From: Henriciella pelagia
GTDB lineage: Bacteria; Pseudomonadota; Alphaproteobacteria; Caulobacterales; Hyphomonadaceae
DNA: 64,000 nt
Assembly: GCF_002088945.1 (NCBI RefSeq)
Contig: NZ_NCSU01000007.1
Span: 868,001 to 932,000 of the forward strand
Reading direction: 5' to 3'
The notes below the pieces were generated by a model. It saw only the letters and a program-made list of their open reading frames with translations, ran no database searches and was not told where the DNA came from. Position 1 is the first letter of the stretch, and the number at the start of each line of letters is the position of its first letter. This document shows positions 51,675-60,197 of the stretch, piece by piece. A program made the translations under genes and the position numbers.

Positions 51675-52238
51675 TTACTCAGCCGCGATGTTCAGGATGT
51701 CGCCGCCAACCGGGCGGTTGCACGGGCAGAGCTCGTCGGTCTGCAGACCGTCCAGGACGCGCAGTGTGTCTTGCGGGTTACGGCCGACATTGAGGTTGTT
51801 GACGTAAACATGCTGGATCACATTGTGCGGGTCGACGAGGAAAGTCGCGCGATAGGCGACGCCTTCGTCCTGGTTGCGTACGCCAAGGCCATCGACCAGC
51901 GAGCCATTGGTGTCAGCGAACTGCCAGATCGGAAGTTCATTGAGGTCCTGGTGGTCGCGGCGCCAGGCGAGTTTCACGAACTCATTGTCGGTCGAGCCGC
52001 CAAGGACGACACAGTCGCGGTCTTCGAACTCACCGGCAAGGCGGCCGAATTCTGCAATCTCTGTCGGGCACACAAAGGTGAAGTCTTTCGGGTAGAAGAA
52101 GATGACCTTCCACTTGCCGTCAAAGCTGTCCCGGGTGAGCTCTTCGAAGGCGCTTTCACCATTCTGTTCGTGGTGCATGAACTTCGGCTTCACGCCGACG
52201 ATTTTGAAGTCTGGGAGGGAATCGCCAATTCCTAGCAT
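51675..52238 (-). CDS. ahpC: Peroxiredoxin AhpC
   Basis: The 187-aa typical 2-Cys peroxiredoxin has the peroxidatic Cys57 in FYPKDFTFVCPTEIAEFGR, GGSTDNEFVKLAWRRDH and the resolving-type Cys in DELCPCNRPVGGD. It reduces H2O2 and organic peroxides, and its partner AhpD is encoded next. The start at 52238 gives the usual N terminus MLGIGDSLPDF. It is divergent from oxyR across 126 bases that hold an OxyR site. Confidence 0.94.
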   Translation of the reverse strand: MLGIGDSLPDFKIVGVKPKFMHHEQNGESAFEELTRDSFDGKWKVIFFYPKDFTFVCPTEIAEFGRLAGEFEDRDCVVLGGSTDNEFVKLAWRRDHQDLNELPIWQFADTNGSLVDGLGVRNQDEGVAYRATFLVDPHNVIQHVYVNNLNVGRNPQDTLRVLDGLQTDELCPCNRPVGGDILNIAAE

Positions 52239-52302
52239 GGGAGAACCTTTCGTAATATCTATTATGCGTATATGCATTGCTTATTGCTTCCGCAATGCAG
52301 CT

Positions 52303-52331
52303 TTGACATGCAGTTGTTTGCGAAATCCAAT
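52303..52331 (+). promoter_or_regulatory. Likely oxyR promoter
   Basis: TTGACA (52303-52308), a 17-base spacer and TCCAAT (52326-52331). The OxyR site begins at the -10 box, so OxyR would repress its own gene. Confidence 0.45.
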
Positions 52332-52366
52332 TGATAAATAGAATTGGTTCAATAGATTATATCTAT
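52330..52366. promoter_or_regulatory. OxyR binding site (two half-sites)
   Basis: ATAGATTATATCTAT (52352-52366) fits the OxyR motif ATAGnTnnnAnCTAT at every defined position. Seven bases upstream lies a weaker second unit, ATTGATAAATAGAAT (52330-52344), giving the tandem spacing expected for an OxyR tetramer. The strong unit runs into the oxyR ATG at 52365, which suits autorepression; the same tetramer could activate ahpC on the other side. Confidence 0.75.
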
Positions 52367-53270
52367 GCATCTTCCAACGCTCAGACAGCTTCAATTCCTG
52401 TGCGCCCTTGCCGACGAGAAATCCTTTTCGAGGGCGGCGGATGTCTGCAATGTGACCCAGCCAACCCTGTCCTCTGCCATCAAGGAAGTAGAGGCGATTC
52501 TCGGCGTCCAGCTCGTGGAGCGCGAAGCGCGTGGTGCATCCCTGACGCGCGCGGGTGAAGAGACGGTCGAGCGGGCCCGCGCCATCCTGTCCAGTGCGGC
52601 CGATCTCGTCTCTGCTGCTCATCAGGCCGGAGCACCGCTGACCGGGCCGTTCCATCTTGGCGCGATCCCCACCCTCGCGCCCTATCTGCTGCCAAGGACA
52701 TTGTCGGCGCTACGATCCGGACATCCGGAACTGAAGCTCTATCTTCGCGAGGACCAGACTGACCGGCTGATTGAAGGATTGCGAAATCGCACGCTGGACG
52801 CTGCGCTGATCGCTCTGCCATGGGCTTCATCGGGCATCGAGACCGAAACGCTCGGGGATGACGAGTTCCTGTTCATCGCGCCGAAGGGCCACAAGCTTTC
52901 CAGGTCGAAAAAGCTCTCGCCGGAGGATCTCAATGGCGAGGATGTCCTGCTGCTCGAGGACGGCCACTGCCTGCGCGACCATGCCATCGCAGCCTGCGCC
53001 CTGTCTCCCTCTGCGTCACCGTCGAACATCTCGGCGACATCGCTTGCGACGCTGGTACAGATGGTGGCGGGTGGGCTCGGCATCTCGCTGGTTCCGAAGA
53101 TTGCCGCCGAGGCCGGGTTGGGAGCCGGGGCGGACCTGAATGTTCGCCAGTTCGATCAGCCGTTGATCGGACGCCAGATCGGCATTGCCTGGCGTGCTGG
53201 CAGCCCACGCGAGGCAGAAGCCCGCATGATCGGCAAGAGCGTGAAGAAGACGCTGGCTGCGCGCGCCTAG
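52365..53270 (+). CDS. oxyR: LysR-type peroxide sensor OxyR
   Basis: The 301-aa protein has the LysR helix-turn-helix (FSRAADVCNVTQPTLSSAIK) and the OxyR sensor motif LLEDGHCLRDHAIAAC, with Cys202 and Cys211 nine residues apart like Cys199 and Cys208 of E. coli OxyR. Peroxide would form a disulfide and switch on ahpCD. It is divergent from ahpC, and an OxyR site overlaps its own start codon. Its end overlaps the convergent symporter by four bases. Confidence 0.94.
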   Translation: MHLPTLRQLQFLCALADEKSFSRAADVCNVTQPTLSSAIKEVEAILGVQLVEREARGASLTRAGEETVERARAILSSAADLVSAAHQAGAPLTGPFHLGAIPTLAPYLLPRTLSALRSGHPELKLYLREDQTDRLIEGLRNRTLDAALIALPWASSGIETETLGDDEFLFIAPKGHKLSRSKKLSPEDLNGEDVLLLEDGHCLRDHAIAACALSPSASPSNISATSLATLVQMVAGGLGISLVPKIAAEAGLGAGADLNVRQFDQPLIGRQIGIAWRAGSPREAEARMIGKSVKKTLAARA

Positions 53271-54619
53271 GTGTCGTGCGTGACGGTCCGGTCGATCTCG
53301 GCCGTGACATTGTCTTTGGCGCGGTAAATCTTTTCGTCGAACTGATCTTCCCACTTCGCCACAACGGTCGAGACGGCGAGGTCACCAGTGATGTTGGTCA
53401 CCGTCCGCATCATGTCGAGCAGCCGGTCGAAGGCGAAGAGCGGGGCCAGGATGAGCAGCATCTGATCCGGCGTTGCTCCGATGACACCGAGCGTGGTGGT
53501 GGCGAGGAACAGGCTGACCGACGGGATGCCGGCCGTGCCGATAGAGACCAGCGTCGCCATGACGGCCACGGTCACATAGGTCCCGAAATTCACCTCGATG
53601 CCCAGCGCCTGCGCCGCAAAGAGCGCGATCAGGCCCTGATAGAGCGCGGTGCCGTCCATATTGATGGTCGCGCCGAGCGGCAGGACCGACGATGCGACGG
53701 GCTTCTTCACGCCGAGATTCTTCTGCGCGACCGACATGGTGACCGGAAGGGTGGCATTGGACGAGGAGGTTGAGAAGGCCACCATCTGTGCGTCCGTGAC
53801 ACCGCGATAGAACGGGATGAGCGGCAGCTTCGCGACGAATTTCAGCAGGAAGCCGTGCGTCAACAGCATGTGCAGGCCGCAGGCGAGATAAAGCGCGAGC
53901 GTCATCATGCCGAGTGCGGCCACGACGGAAAGGCCGTACTGCGCCATCACCCAGGCCATCAGGGCGAGGACACCGAACGGGGCCACTTCCATGACGAGAA
54001 GGGTGAGCTTCAGGATCGCATCTGAGGCCGAGTTGAAAACGTCCGCGACAGGCTTGCCGGCATCGCCGGCCAGCAGGATGCCGATGCCGAACATGATTGC
54101 GAAGAAAATGATGGGAAGCACGTCGCCGCGCGCCATGGCCTCGACCGGGTTGGTCGGGACGATGGAAAGAACCGTCCGCATGATCTGCTCGAAGACGCCG
54201 ACAGTTTCGAGCGCACCACCGCTTTCGAGGCGCTGGCGGGTCGCTTCGATATCGTCTGCTGACACCGTCGAAACGTCAAAGCCTGCACCGGGCTGCAGCA
54301 GCGTGCCCATGATCAGGCCGAGCGTCACCGCGATGGCCGTCGTTCCCATATAGATGCCGATGGCGCGGCCACCGAGGCTGCCGAGTTTCTTCGGGTCGCC
54401 CATGGCAAGGACACCGGAGACCAGCGTCAGGAATATAAGCGGGACGACCAGCATGCGGATCAGATTCAGGAAGAGGTCGCCGAACGGCTTGAAATAATTA
54501 CCGATTGCAGATGCCTCGGCTTCGCTCATTGTGTAGCGAACCACCAGGCCAATCGCTGTGCCGAGCACGAGGCCAATCATCACGCGCTTCCAGAGATCAA
54601 TCCTGAACCAGGCCTTCAT
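53267..54619 (-). CDS. Dicarboxylate/amino acid:cation symporter (DAACS)
   Basis: The 450-aa membrane protein has eight or more membrane segments and the hairpin-loop motifs of the GltPh/DctA family: AFSTSSSNATLPVTMSVAQK and LGATINMDGTALYQG, then SIGTAGIPSVSLFLATTTLG. It takes up glutamate, aspartate or C4-dicarboxylates with sodium or protons; the exact substrate is not fixed. The start at 54619 follows AAGGGGTTGG. The frame extends upstream without good signals. Confidence 0.9.
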   Translation of the reverse strand: MKAWFRIDLWKRVMIGLVLGTAIGLVVRYTMSEAEASAIGNYFKPFGDLFLNLIRMLVVPLIFLTLVSGVLAMGDPKKLGSLGGRAIGIYMGTTAIAVTLGLIMGTLLQPGAGFDVSTVSADDIEATRQRLESGGALETVGVFEQIMRTVLSIVPTNPVEAMARGDVLPIIFFAIMFGIGILLAGDAGKPVADVFNSASDAILKLTLLVMEVAPFGVLALMAWVMAQYGLSVVAALGMMTLALYLACGLHMLLTHGFLLKFVAKLPLIPFYRGVTDAQMVAFSTSSSNATLPVTMSVAQKNLGVKKPVASSVLPLGATINMDGTALYQGLIALFAAQALGIEVNFGTYVTVAVMATLVSIGTAGIPSVSLFLATTTLGVIGATPDQMLLILAPLFAFDRLLDMMRTVTNITGDLAVSTVVAKWEDQFDEKIYRAKDNVTAEIDRTVTHDT

Positions 54620-54750
54620 GCCGCCAACCCCTTTGATATCCACAGTCCGGCGCAGCCTAGAGTGGGCCGCACCGAAATCAAACCTGCATCTGTATAAGAC
54701 GGCTCTAAGCCGTTTCGCCGTCAACCAATCCGGTTTACAACGCAGCACAG

Positions 54751-56562
54751 ATGAACTGGATTGATCGCTTATCGACCGGCTGGAAAGCCTGGGTCCTGCT
54801 GTTTGCGCTGACGATGACGGCAGCGGCCCCCGGCGTTTTCAACCTTCCTGCGCTGGACCGCGACGAAAGCCGCTTTGCGCAGGCCTCCAAGCAATACCTT
54901 GAGACCGGCGACTACATCACGATCCGGTACCAGGACGAGTATCGCAACAAGAAGCCGGCTGGCATTCACTGGCTGCAGGCTGGCGCGACGGCGGCCTTCG
55001 GCGAGGGCGAGAACCTCGACGTCTGGACCTATCGCGTGCCGAGCTGGATTGGGGCTGGCCTCGCCACGCTGGCCTGCTTCTGGCTGGGCATTGCGGCGAT
55101 CGGCAGACAGGGCGCCTTCATCGGCGCCGCGCTCTTTGGCTCATCCTTGCTGCTGACCTCTGAAGCACACATTTCCAAGACGGACGGGGTGCTGGTCTTC
55201 CTGATCACCATGGCGATGGGATGCCTGCTGCGGCTCTACCTGCGCAAGGATAATGACAAACGTCTGGCCATTGCATTCTGGGTGATTCACGGTGCGGGCT
55301 TTCTCATCAAGGGGCCCGTGATCACGCTGGTGGCGGGCATGGCCATGCTGGTCCTGTGGCTCTGGGACCGGCGCGACCGTGACTGGATGAAGGCGCTCTG
55401 GTGGTGGCCGGGACCGCTGATCAGCGTGCTCATGGTCCTCCCATGGTTCATTGCCATCCAGATCGCGACCCAGGGCACCTATGTCGAAGGCGCCGTCGGC
55501 AAGGATCTGAAGGACAAGCTGGTCTCAGCTTCCGAGGGGCATGGCGGCCTGCCGGGCTATCACTTGATGCACCTGCCAGCCTGGTTCTTCCCGGGTATCC
55601 TGTTGCTTGTGCCAGCGGTTGCGCTCACCTGGCGGTATCTGCGGCACAAGACGCTGGAATCTCTCGGCGATGTTGACCGCGATGGGCTGAAATTCCTCGT
55701 CGCCTGGGCGGTGACGACCTGGATATTCTTTGAGCTCCTGCTGACCAAGCTCAGTCACTATATCCTGCCCGCCTATCCAGCCTTCGCGCTGCTTTGCGGC
55801 TGGGCGGCGGTGAAACTGATTGAGGGGCAGCGGGCGACGATTTCGCGTTATGCCTCACTTATCCTTTACGCCATTGGCGGGGTTGCGCTCGCAGCCTTTA
55901 CCTCGCCCTGGGCGGTCGATGCGCTGCAGGCCGATAAGGCGGGCGACTTCAAGACGGTGGAAGAAAGCGTCGTGATGGCGCAATGGGCCGGGGCGACCGA
56001 TTATCCGATGTTCTTCTGGTATATGGGCGTTGGTGCTGTGTTCCTCGGCGGTATGGCTCTTGCCATTCGGCAAATTCCTCTCTCAGTTCTGGGCGGCGTT
56101 CTCGCAAGTATACTGCTTGGCTGGCAGGCGAGGATATTTGTCCTGCCGACCCAGACCTGGGTGCAGGCAACCGAGACAGCGAAACTCGCACTCGCCGAGG
56201 TTTGCGGTATTCCCCGGCAGGACTGCGATGGTGAGGCCGGCCCGGACCGGGTGCTGGCCCTCGGCTTTGCAGAGCCCTCCTATGTGCTGACGCTCGGCAC
56301 GCAGAACCTGCATCCACCCGAAACGCCGACCGTGCTGCCAGAAGATGAAGCGGCCTATCCGGTTGTCTATCTCGTCAATCTGGAAGACCAGCGCGCGCAG
56401 ATCGATTTCGCCGAGGTCGAGGCGTCTGCCGCCGCGCTTGGGCGGTGCGAAACCGGGCGGTCCGAGCCGTTCTACGCGCTAAACTATTCCAATAATGACC
56501 CCGTCGCCTTCATCGCAGTGCGCTATGAGGCGGACTGTGAGGCTTCGAATACGGCCAGCTGA
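54751..56562 (+). CDS. GT39/ArnT-like membrane glycosyltransferase
   Basis: The 603-aa protein carries the first-loop motif LPALDRDESRFAQASKQYLE with the Asp-Asp/Glu residues of PMT/ArnT enzymes, then TIRYQDEYRNKKPAGIHWLQ and about eleven membrane segments. The C-terminal 160 residues form a soluble periplasmic domain. Such enzymes move a sugar from a polyprenyl carrier to lipid A or to protein. The acceptor here is unknown; the motif R-N-K-K-P-x-G-x-H-W is the ArnT type. It overlaps the convergent GST gene by 40 bases. Confidence 0.88.
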   Translation: MNWIDRLSTGWKAWVLLFALTMTAAAPGVFNLPALDRDESRFAQASKQYLETGDYITIRYQDEYRNKKPAGIHWLQAGATAAFGEGENLDVWTYRVPSWIGAGLATLACFWLGIAAIGRQGAFIGAALFGSSLLLTSEAHISKTDGVLVFLITMAMGCLLRLYLRKDNDKRLAIAFWVIHGAGFLIKGPVITLVAGMAMLVLWLWDRRDRDWMKALWWWPGPLISVLMVLPWFIAIQIATQGTYVEGAVGKDLKDKLVSASEGHGGLPGYHLMHLPAWFFPGILLLVPAVALTWRYLRHKTLESLGDVDRDGLKFLVAWAVTTWIFFELLLTKLSHYILPAYPAFALLCGWAAVKLIEGQRATISRYASLILYAIGGVALAAFTSPWAVDALQADKAGDFKTVEESVVMAQWAGATDYPMFFWYMGVGAVFLGGMALAIRQIPLSVLGGVLASILLGWQARIFVLPTQTWVQATETAKLALAEVCGIPRQDCDGEAGPDRVLALGFAEPSYVLTLGTQNLHPPETPTVLPEDEAAYPVVYLVNLEDQRAQIDFAEVEASAAALGRCETGRSEPFYALNYSNNDPVAFIAVRYEADCEASNTAS

Positions 56563-57176
56563 GCCATGAAAGCGCGCTTCCAGGCAGGTCGCGCTTCGGC
56601 GCGATCTGTATAAGAGACAAGGTTCGAATGGGTTTCGAGCAGACCCGTTCCGATGAGGCGCCGCAGCACAGTAACCATAAGGATGTCAGCCGCGCTGAAT
56701 GAGCCAACGAGCCACTCATCCGTGCCAAGATAGGCCGAGAGGTCGGCCAGAAGTTTCTCTATGCGCGTTTCCAGTACTTTCTTGCGCTCTTCATACCATG
56801 GCCGGTCACCCTCCACGATTTTCAGGATGCTTAGGTCAAAGACAGGAGGCTCAATCGTGTTGAGGGCCGCAAACATCCATGTGATGGCCCGTGCCCGGGC
56901 TCCCGGCTCTGTCGGCAGAAGTCCCGGATGGCGATCTGCGATGTGAAGCAAGATGGCTCCGGACTCGAAAAGGGAGAGGCTGTCTTCCTCATAGGTCGGG
57001 ATCTGGCCAAACGGATGGATGCGCTTGTGGGCCGGCTGCTTCATCGCCTCGAAGGACAAAAGTCGCGTTTCATAGCCAACGCCGACTTCTTCAAGCGCCC
57101 AGCGCAGGCGCATATCCCGGGCATGGCCGCGACCTCTGTCCGGGGATCGTTCAAACGCGGTGATGACGGGGTTCAC
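56523..57176 (-). CDS. Glutathione S-transferase family protein
   Basis: The 217-aa protein has the thioredoxin-like N domain (DMRLRWALEEVGVGYETRLL, GQIPTYEEDSLSLFESGAIL) and the helical C domain ending SYTDRAEARPAWKRAFMAQL. A GTG start at 57176 has a good GGAGGC site and matches the usual MNPVITAFERSPD-type opening; the ATG at 57236 would add 20 odd residues. It may detoxify electrophiles with glutathione. The substrate is unknown. Confidence 0.85.
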   Translation of the reverse strand: MNPVITAFERSPDRGRGHARDMRLRWALEEVGVGYETRLLSFEAMKQPAHKRIHPFGQIPTYEEDSLSLFESGAILLHIADRHPGLLPTEPGARARAITWMFAALNTIEPPVFDLSILKIVEGDRPWYEERKKVLETRIEKLLADLSAYLGTDEWLVGSFSAADILMVTVLRRLIGTGLLETHSNLVSYTDRAEARPAWKRAFMAQLAVFEASQSAS

Positions 57177-57353
57177 TGGAGCCTCCAATCGCCGGGGGTC
57201 GAGCGCAGGAGGACGCGTTGGGAGGCGCTCATCCATGCGGCCTTGTCTCAGCCTCGATTACATACCAACCGGTCGGTTTTGTGTCAAGATTGGGCGGGCT
57301 CTGTCATCCCGCCTGCCGAGAGCCGCCGGGACCTGTTTCCCGTACCAGTCCGA

Positions 57354-57710
57354 CTAGCTTCTCGGTGGGGCGAGTCCTCGTTCCCTTGCTTCTTCCGGAA
57401 GGGCGTCCCACCACTCGGCATAGGATGAGCCCTTCGGGTGCTTCATTGTCTCATCCGGTGCGCCGTCGTCCCACCAGACGGGGCCGCGCTCGCCCAGCGC
57501 TTCCTTGGCGGCATTCACTTCTCGGCGAGCCGCTTTCAGCAGGCGCTCATTGTTCTGCACTTCCTTCACCTTGCGCCGGGCGGCCATCAGTTTCTTCGTC
57601 AGGGCTTTGCGGCCAGCTGGCGTGAGCCGCGGGTTCGAACAGCGCCACAGTTTCCCATTGGCAACGAAGTAGCGCCCGTCCGGCGTGTGAGGATAATCCT
57701 TGAGAGACAT
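57354..57710 (-). CDS. Conserved hypothetical protein
   Basis: This 118-aa cytoplasmic protein is not assigned to a function. It has a compact N-terminal motif GRYFVANGKLWRCSNPRLTP and a basic helical middle (KALTKKLMAARRKVKEVQNN) followed by GPVWWDDGAPDE. The pattern is familiar from alphaproteobacterial genomes as an uncharacterised family, possibly nucleic-acid binding because of its many Arg and Lys. The start at 57710 was preferred to 57761. Confidence 0.65.
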   Translation of the reverse strand: MSLKDYPHTPDGRYFVANGKLWRCSNPRLTPAGRKALTKKLMAARRKVKEVQNNERLLKAARREVNAAKEALGERGPVWWDDGAPDETMKHPKGSSYAEWWDALPEEARERGLAPPRS

Positions 57711-57875
57711 GGGTTGGAGCGATTGCGACAGCGGCGCTTCGCGGTCAAGGCGACTCCGCACACATTAACGGCAAATTAAATCTGGCTCGTCAGCAGTTTA
57801 CAGCTGCAATCAACAGGATGCAGTGTGGCCGCGCGCCCGTCCGAAGACGCGCTGCCAGTCCGAAGGAGGGACCTC

Positions 57876-58313
57876 ATGAATCCATCACGTCGACACCTCA
57901 TCATGCTCGCCGGAACAACCGCGCTCGCTGCGCCGCTGGGTGCCTGCGGAACGCTGCTCTACCCGGAGCGGCGGGGACAGACCGGAGGACAGCTGGATAC
58001 GGCCGTGGTTATTCTCGACGGTCTCGGCCTGTTGCTGTTCCTGGTCCCGGGCCTCATTGCTTTCGCCGTGGACTTCGGCTCCGGCGCGATCTACCTGCCG
58101 GGCGGGCGCCGCGCGGATACGTCGGACGGGTACGAGCAGTACGCGTTCAAGGGAAAGCTGACGGCGGAAAAGTTTGACCGCGCCTATGAGGCCCAGTACG
58201 GCGAAAAGCGCGATTTCGAGTTCGACCAGTTGCAGCGTATCGAAGTGTCGGACGTGGCGGAGATGCATCGCAAGATGGCGATGCTGAACGCAGACGTCGG
58301 CTTCCGGGGCTAG
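57876..58313 (+). CDS. Polytopic-looking lipoprotein of unknown role
   Basis: The 145-aa protein has a lipoprotein signal (PLGACGTLLYPERRGQ) after a Tat-like RRHLIMLAGTTALAAP start, one further membrane segment (VVILDGLGLLLFLVPGLIAF) and a soluble end. The GTLLYPERRGQ and DFGSGAIYLP motifs recur in small envelope lipoproteins, but I cannot name the family. A strong AAGGAGGG site precedes ATG 57876. It stands 77 bases before the phospholipase-like lipoprotein. Confidence 0.6.
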   Translation: MNPSRRHLIMLAGTTALAAPLGACGTLLYPERRGQTGGQLDTAVVILDGLGLLLFLVPGLIAFAVDFGSGAIYLPGGRRADTSDGYEQYAFKGKLTAEKFDRAYEAQYGEKRDFEFDQLQRIEVSDVAEMHRKMAMLNADVGFRG

Positions 58314-58390
58314 CCGCCCCGCACTCCCGGCTCGGCGCTGGTAGCGACCTGAAACCGTGCCTGGCCATTCAGCGTGAGGGGGATGCGCGC

Positions 58391-59194
58391 ATGAAGGGGC
58401 TATTACTTCCAGCAATTGTCACGGCGCTATGCGCGCTCGCTGGCTGCAACCTGTTCGGCGCGCCGGCTGACCTGCCGCTGGTGATTGATGAGGCTTATCT
58501 CACACGCGAGGGAGGGAAGATGGAGCCGCAGGACTCCTGCGGGCCGGAGTTCGTGCAGGAGCGCTTTCCCGGCGTGCTGCGCGCGGTGATTGACCCGCTG
58601 GCCGATGGCCCGTTCCGCCCGGCCTGCAGGCGCCACGATGCCTGCTACCGCTTGCGCGAGAAGGACCAGGCCTGGTGCGATGACCGTTTCCGGGCCGAGA
58701 TGGTGTCGACTTGCGACAGCGGGACGGGCGGGCTCGGCTATTCGATACCGCGCCTTGGCCCTTCGCTCTGCCGCTTCCATGCGAGCCTCTATTTCAACAT
58801 GGTCAATTCGACGAATGGGGCGTCGGCCTATGAGGGCATGCCGGGCGGGGTGATTGCCAATCTGCGTCATCAGATCATCCGCAGGACACGCGGCGAGGAT
58901 GAGGTGAAGGTCTGCCTCGACGTGCACAATCCGACAGTGATGATGCAGGGCTATGATGCCGTGCTGCACGATGAAGCGGGCACGGTGATCGACCGCCAAC
59001 CGGGCAGGGGACAGCTCAAGCTGCGCGTTGGCGAGCGCGGGACGATCTGCGTCAGTACGGAGGCGGACAGGCGGTATGGCCTGCGCGATGTGGGTGATGG
59101 GATCTATGTCTCACTGCGGGCCGATGACCCGGAAGTCTATGCCTTCCGGGGCGACATGGTTGTGGTCGACATGATGCAGGTGGTGCTGGACTGA
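58391..59194 (+). CDS. Lipoprotein with phospholipase-A2-like motif
   Basis: The 267-aa protein has a lipoprotein signal (ALAGC, Cys19). Residues 76-97 read as FRPACRRHDACYR ... WCDDRF, with the His82-Asp83 pair inside a Cys frame like the C-x-R-H-D-x-x-Y core of prokaryotic secreted phospholipase A2 (Streptomyces type). The C-terminal 110 residues form a beta-rich domain (VKVCLDVHNPTVMMQGYD). It might hydrolyse phospholipids at the outer membrane. The motif is short, so activity is not assured. It starts at ATG 58391. Confidence 0.65.
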   Translation: MKGLLLPAIVTALCALAGCNLFGAPADLPLVIDEAYLTREGGKMEPQDSCGPEFVQERFPGVLRAVIDPLADGPFRPACRRHDACYRLREKDQAWCDDRFRAEMVSTCDSGTGGLGYSIPRLGPSLCRFHASLYFNMVNSTNGASAYEGMPGGVIANLRHQIIRRTRGEDEVKVCLDVHNPTVMMQGYDAVLHDEAGTVIDRQPGRGQLKLRVGERGTICVSTEADRRYGLRDVGDGIYVSLRADDPEVYAFRGDMVVVDMMQVVLD

Positions 59195-59302
59195 AGCCGT
59201 GCAACCCGCCGGCAATTGGCCAAAGGCGGGACCAGCGCCTTTGGCCGTGCAGGTCAGGGATATGTGCGGCGATATGAGGGCTTCACCGCACAGGCCGGGA
59301 GC

Positions 59303-59428
59303 CTACTTCTTGCGATCGCCCGGAGCCTTGTTGCCCTGGCCGGGCTTGCGGCTCGGCTGGCTGGTCGTCTTCTGCTTGTCGCCGGCTGGCTTGGGCTGGT
59401 TGCGATCATGGTCTGGTTGATTTTGCAT
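59303..59428 (-). CDS. Small basic hydrophilic protein (41 aa)
   Basis: ATG 59428 follows an AGGAGAAG ribosome site and opens a 41-codon frame made almost only of Lys, Gln, Pro, Gly, Ser, Asp and Arg (MQNQPDHDRNQPKPAGDKQK at the start, PGDRKK at the end). It has no hydrophobic core, so it would be disordered, possibly a nucleic-acid-binding or stress-linked peptide. The opposite-strand frame is open too but has no ribosome site. Coding is inferred from the site and the composition bias only. Confidence 0.5.
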   Translation of the reverse strand: MQNQPDHDRNQPKPAGDKQKTTSQPSRKPGQGNKAPGDRKK

Positions 59429-59813
59429 TGCGGTACTCACTTCTCCTGCATCGCCGGCCCGGCTTTCTGGCGCGGGGGACGGGCGGTGCGGTTTGCCTCT
59501 GGAGACCGCCCCGGCTTCATGTCGGGGCAGGCAGGAGCAACGCCGGTCCTTGCCAGTTTGCCTGTGCGAGGCCGACGCCCTGAAAATATCTGGCGGCGAC
59601 GGGGCGGCGACAAGAGGCGGAAACGCGGCGCGAAGATGAAATTTTATTGAGCTTCGTAGCCGGTCGCGTAGCGATCATTCGATCCGGTGGATCGAATGAA
59701 GGCGGAGAAGGCCACGGCAGTGGCGGCGGCGCGAAGCTTCCAGCACGGGCGTCCGCAGAATCCAGTTTCGGATTCGCGGGTTGGGAAAGGCTTAATTCGG
59801 TGCGGGGGCAGGG
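59429..59813. other. Intergenic stretch with one perfect hairpin
   Basis: No convincing gene is seen. CATTCGATCC-GGT-GGATCGAATG (59676-59698) is a perfect 10-base-arm stem-loop, probably a dispersed palindrome or part of a processing site. An open plus-strand frame crosses the start of this stretch but has a composition typical of shadows. Confidence 0.5.
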
Positions 59814-60197
59814 CTAGCCGGGCTTCAGGGGGAGGGCTTCGAAGGCCTGCGCGGTGGAGGCATACGCATCAGAAGCTGCGCATGGCTCACAGGTTTCGGG
59901 CGCAAGGCGCAGGAAGCTGACGAGGCGGCCAGCCGGCTCGCCGGGCTCAAGACGCGTCCAGGGCGCGCGGGTGAATAGCCCGGTCCAATCGGCCTCGGCC
60001 GGGCTGTCGCCAGTGGCCTGCAGGGTGATGACGAGACGGCCGCGTCGGGTGACGCCGACCCCAAGGATACCGGCCGGGTTCGCGGCCCTGAAGGCGCGGA
60101 CATAGCGTTCGAAAGCGGCCACTTCCCAGAAGAAGATCGGCCAGTACCAGAGCGGCAGCCGGGTCAGTATGTCCAGAATCCAGGCGCGGGTGAGCAT
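59814..60197 (-). CDS. Conserved hypothetical protein
   Basis: The 127-aa protein is not recognised. It begins with an amphipathic or membrane-near stretch (ILDILTRLPLWYWPIFFWEV), then a small alpha/beta domain (GILGVGVTRRGRLVITLQAT) and a Glu/Ala-rich end. One Cys pair (CEPC) occurs near residue 100. It is a lone minus-strand gene between the palindrome and the dispersed-repeat region. Its start at 60197 has no clear Shine-Dalgarno site. Confidence 0.5.
   Translation of the reverse strand: MLTRAWILDILTRLPLWYWPIFFWEVAAFERYVRAFRAANPAGILGVGVTRRGRLVITLQATGDSPAEADWTGLFTRAPWTRLEPGEPAGRLVSFLRLAPETCEPCAASDAYASTAQAFEALPLKPG

Noticed and set aside
59216-59650. Plus-strand 144-aa ORF with hydrophobic stretch
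   Set aside because: It is antisense to the small basic ORF and lacks a ribosome site; its hydrophobic run is the complement of Lys/Gln/Pro codons.
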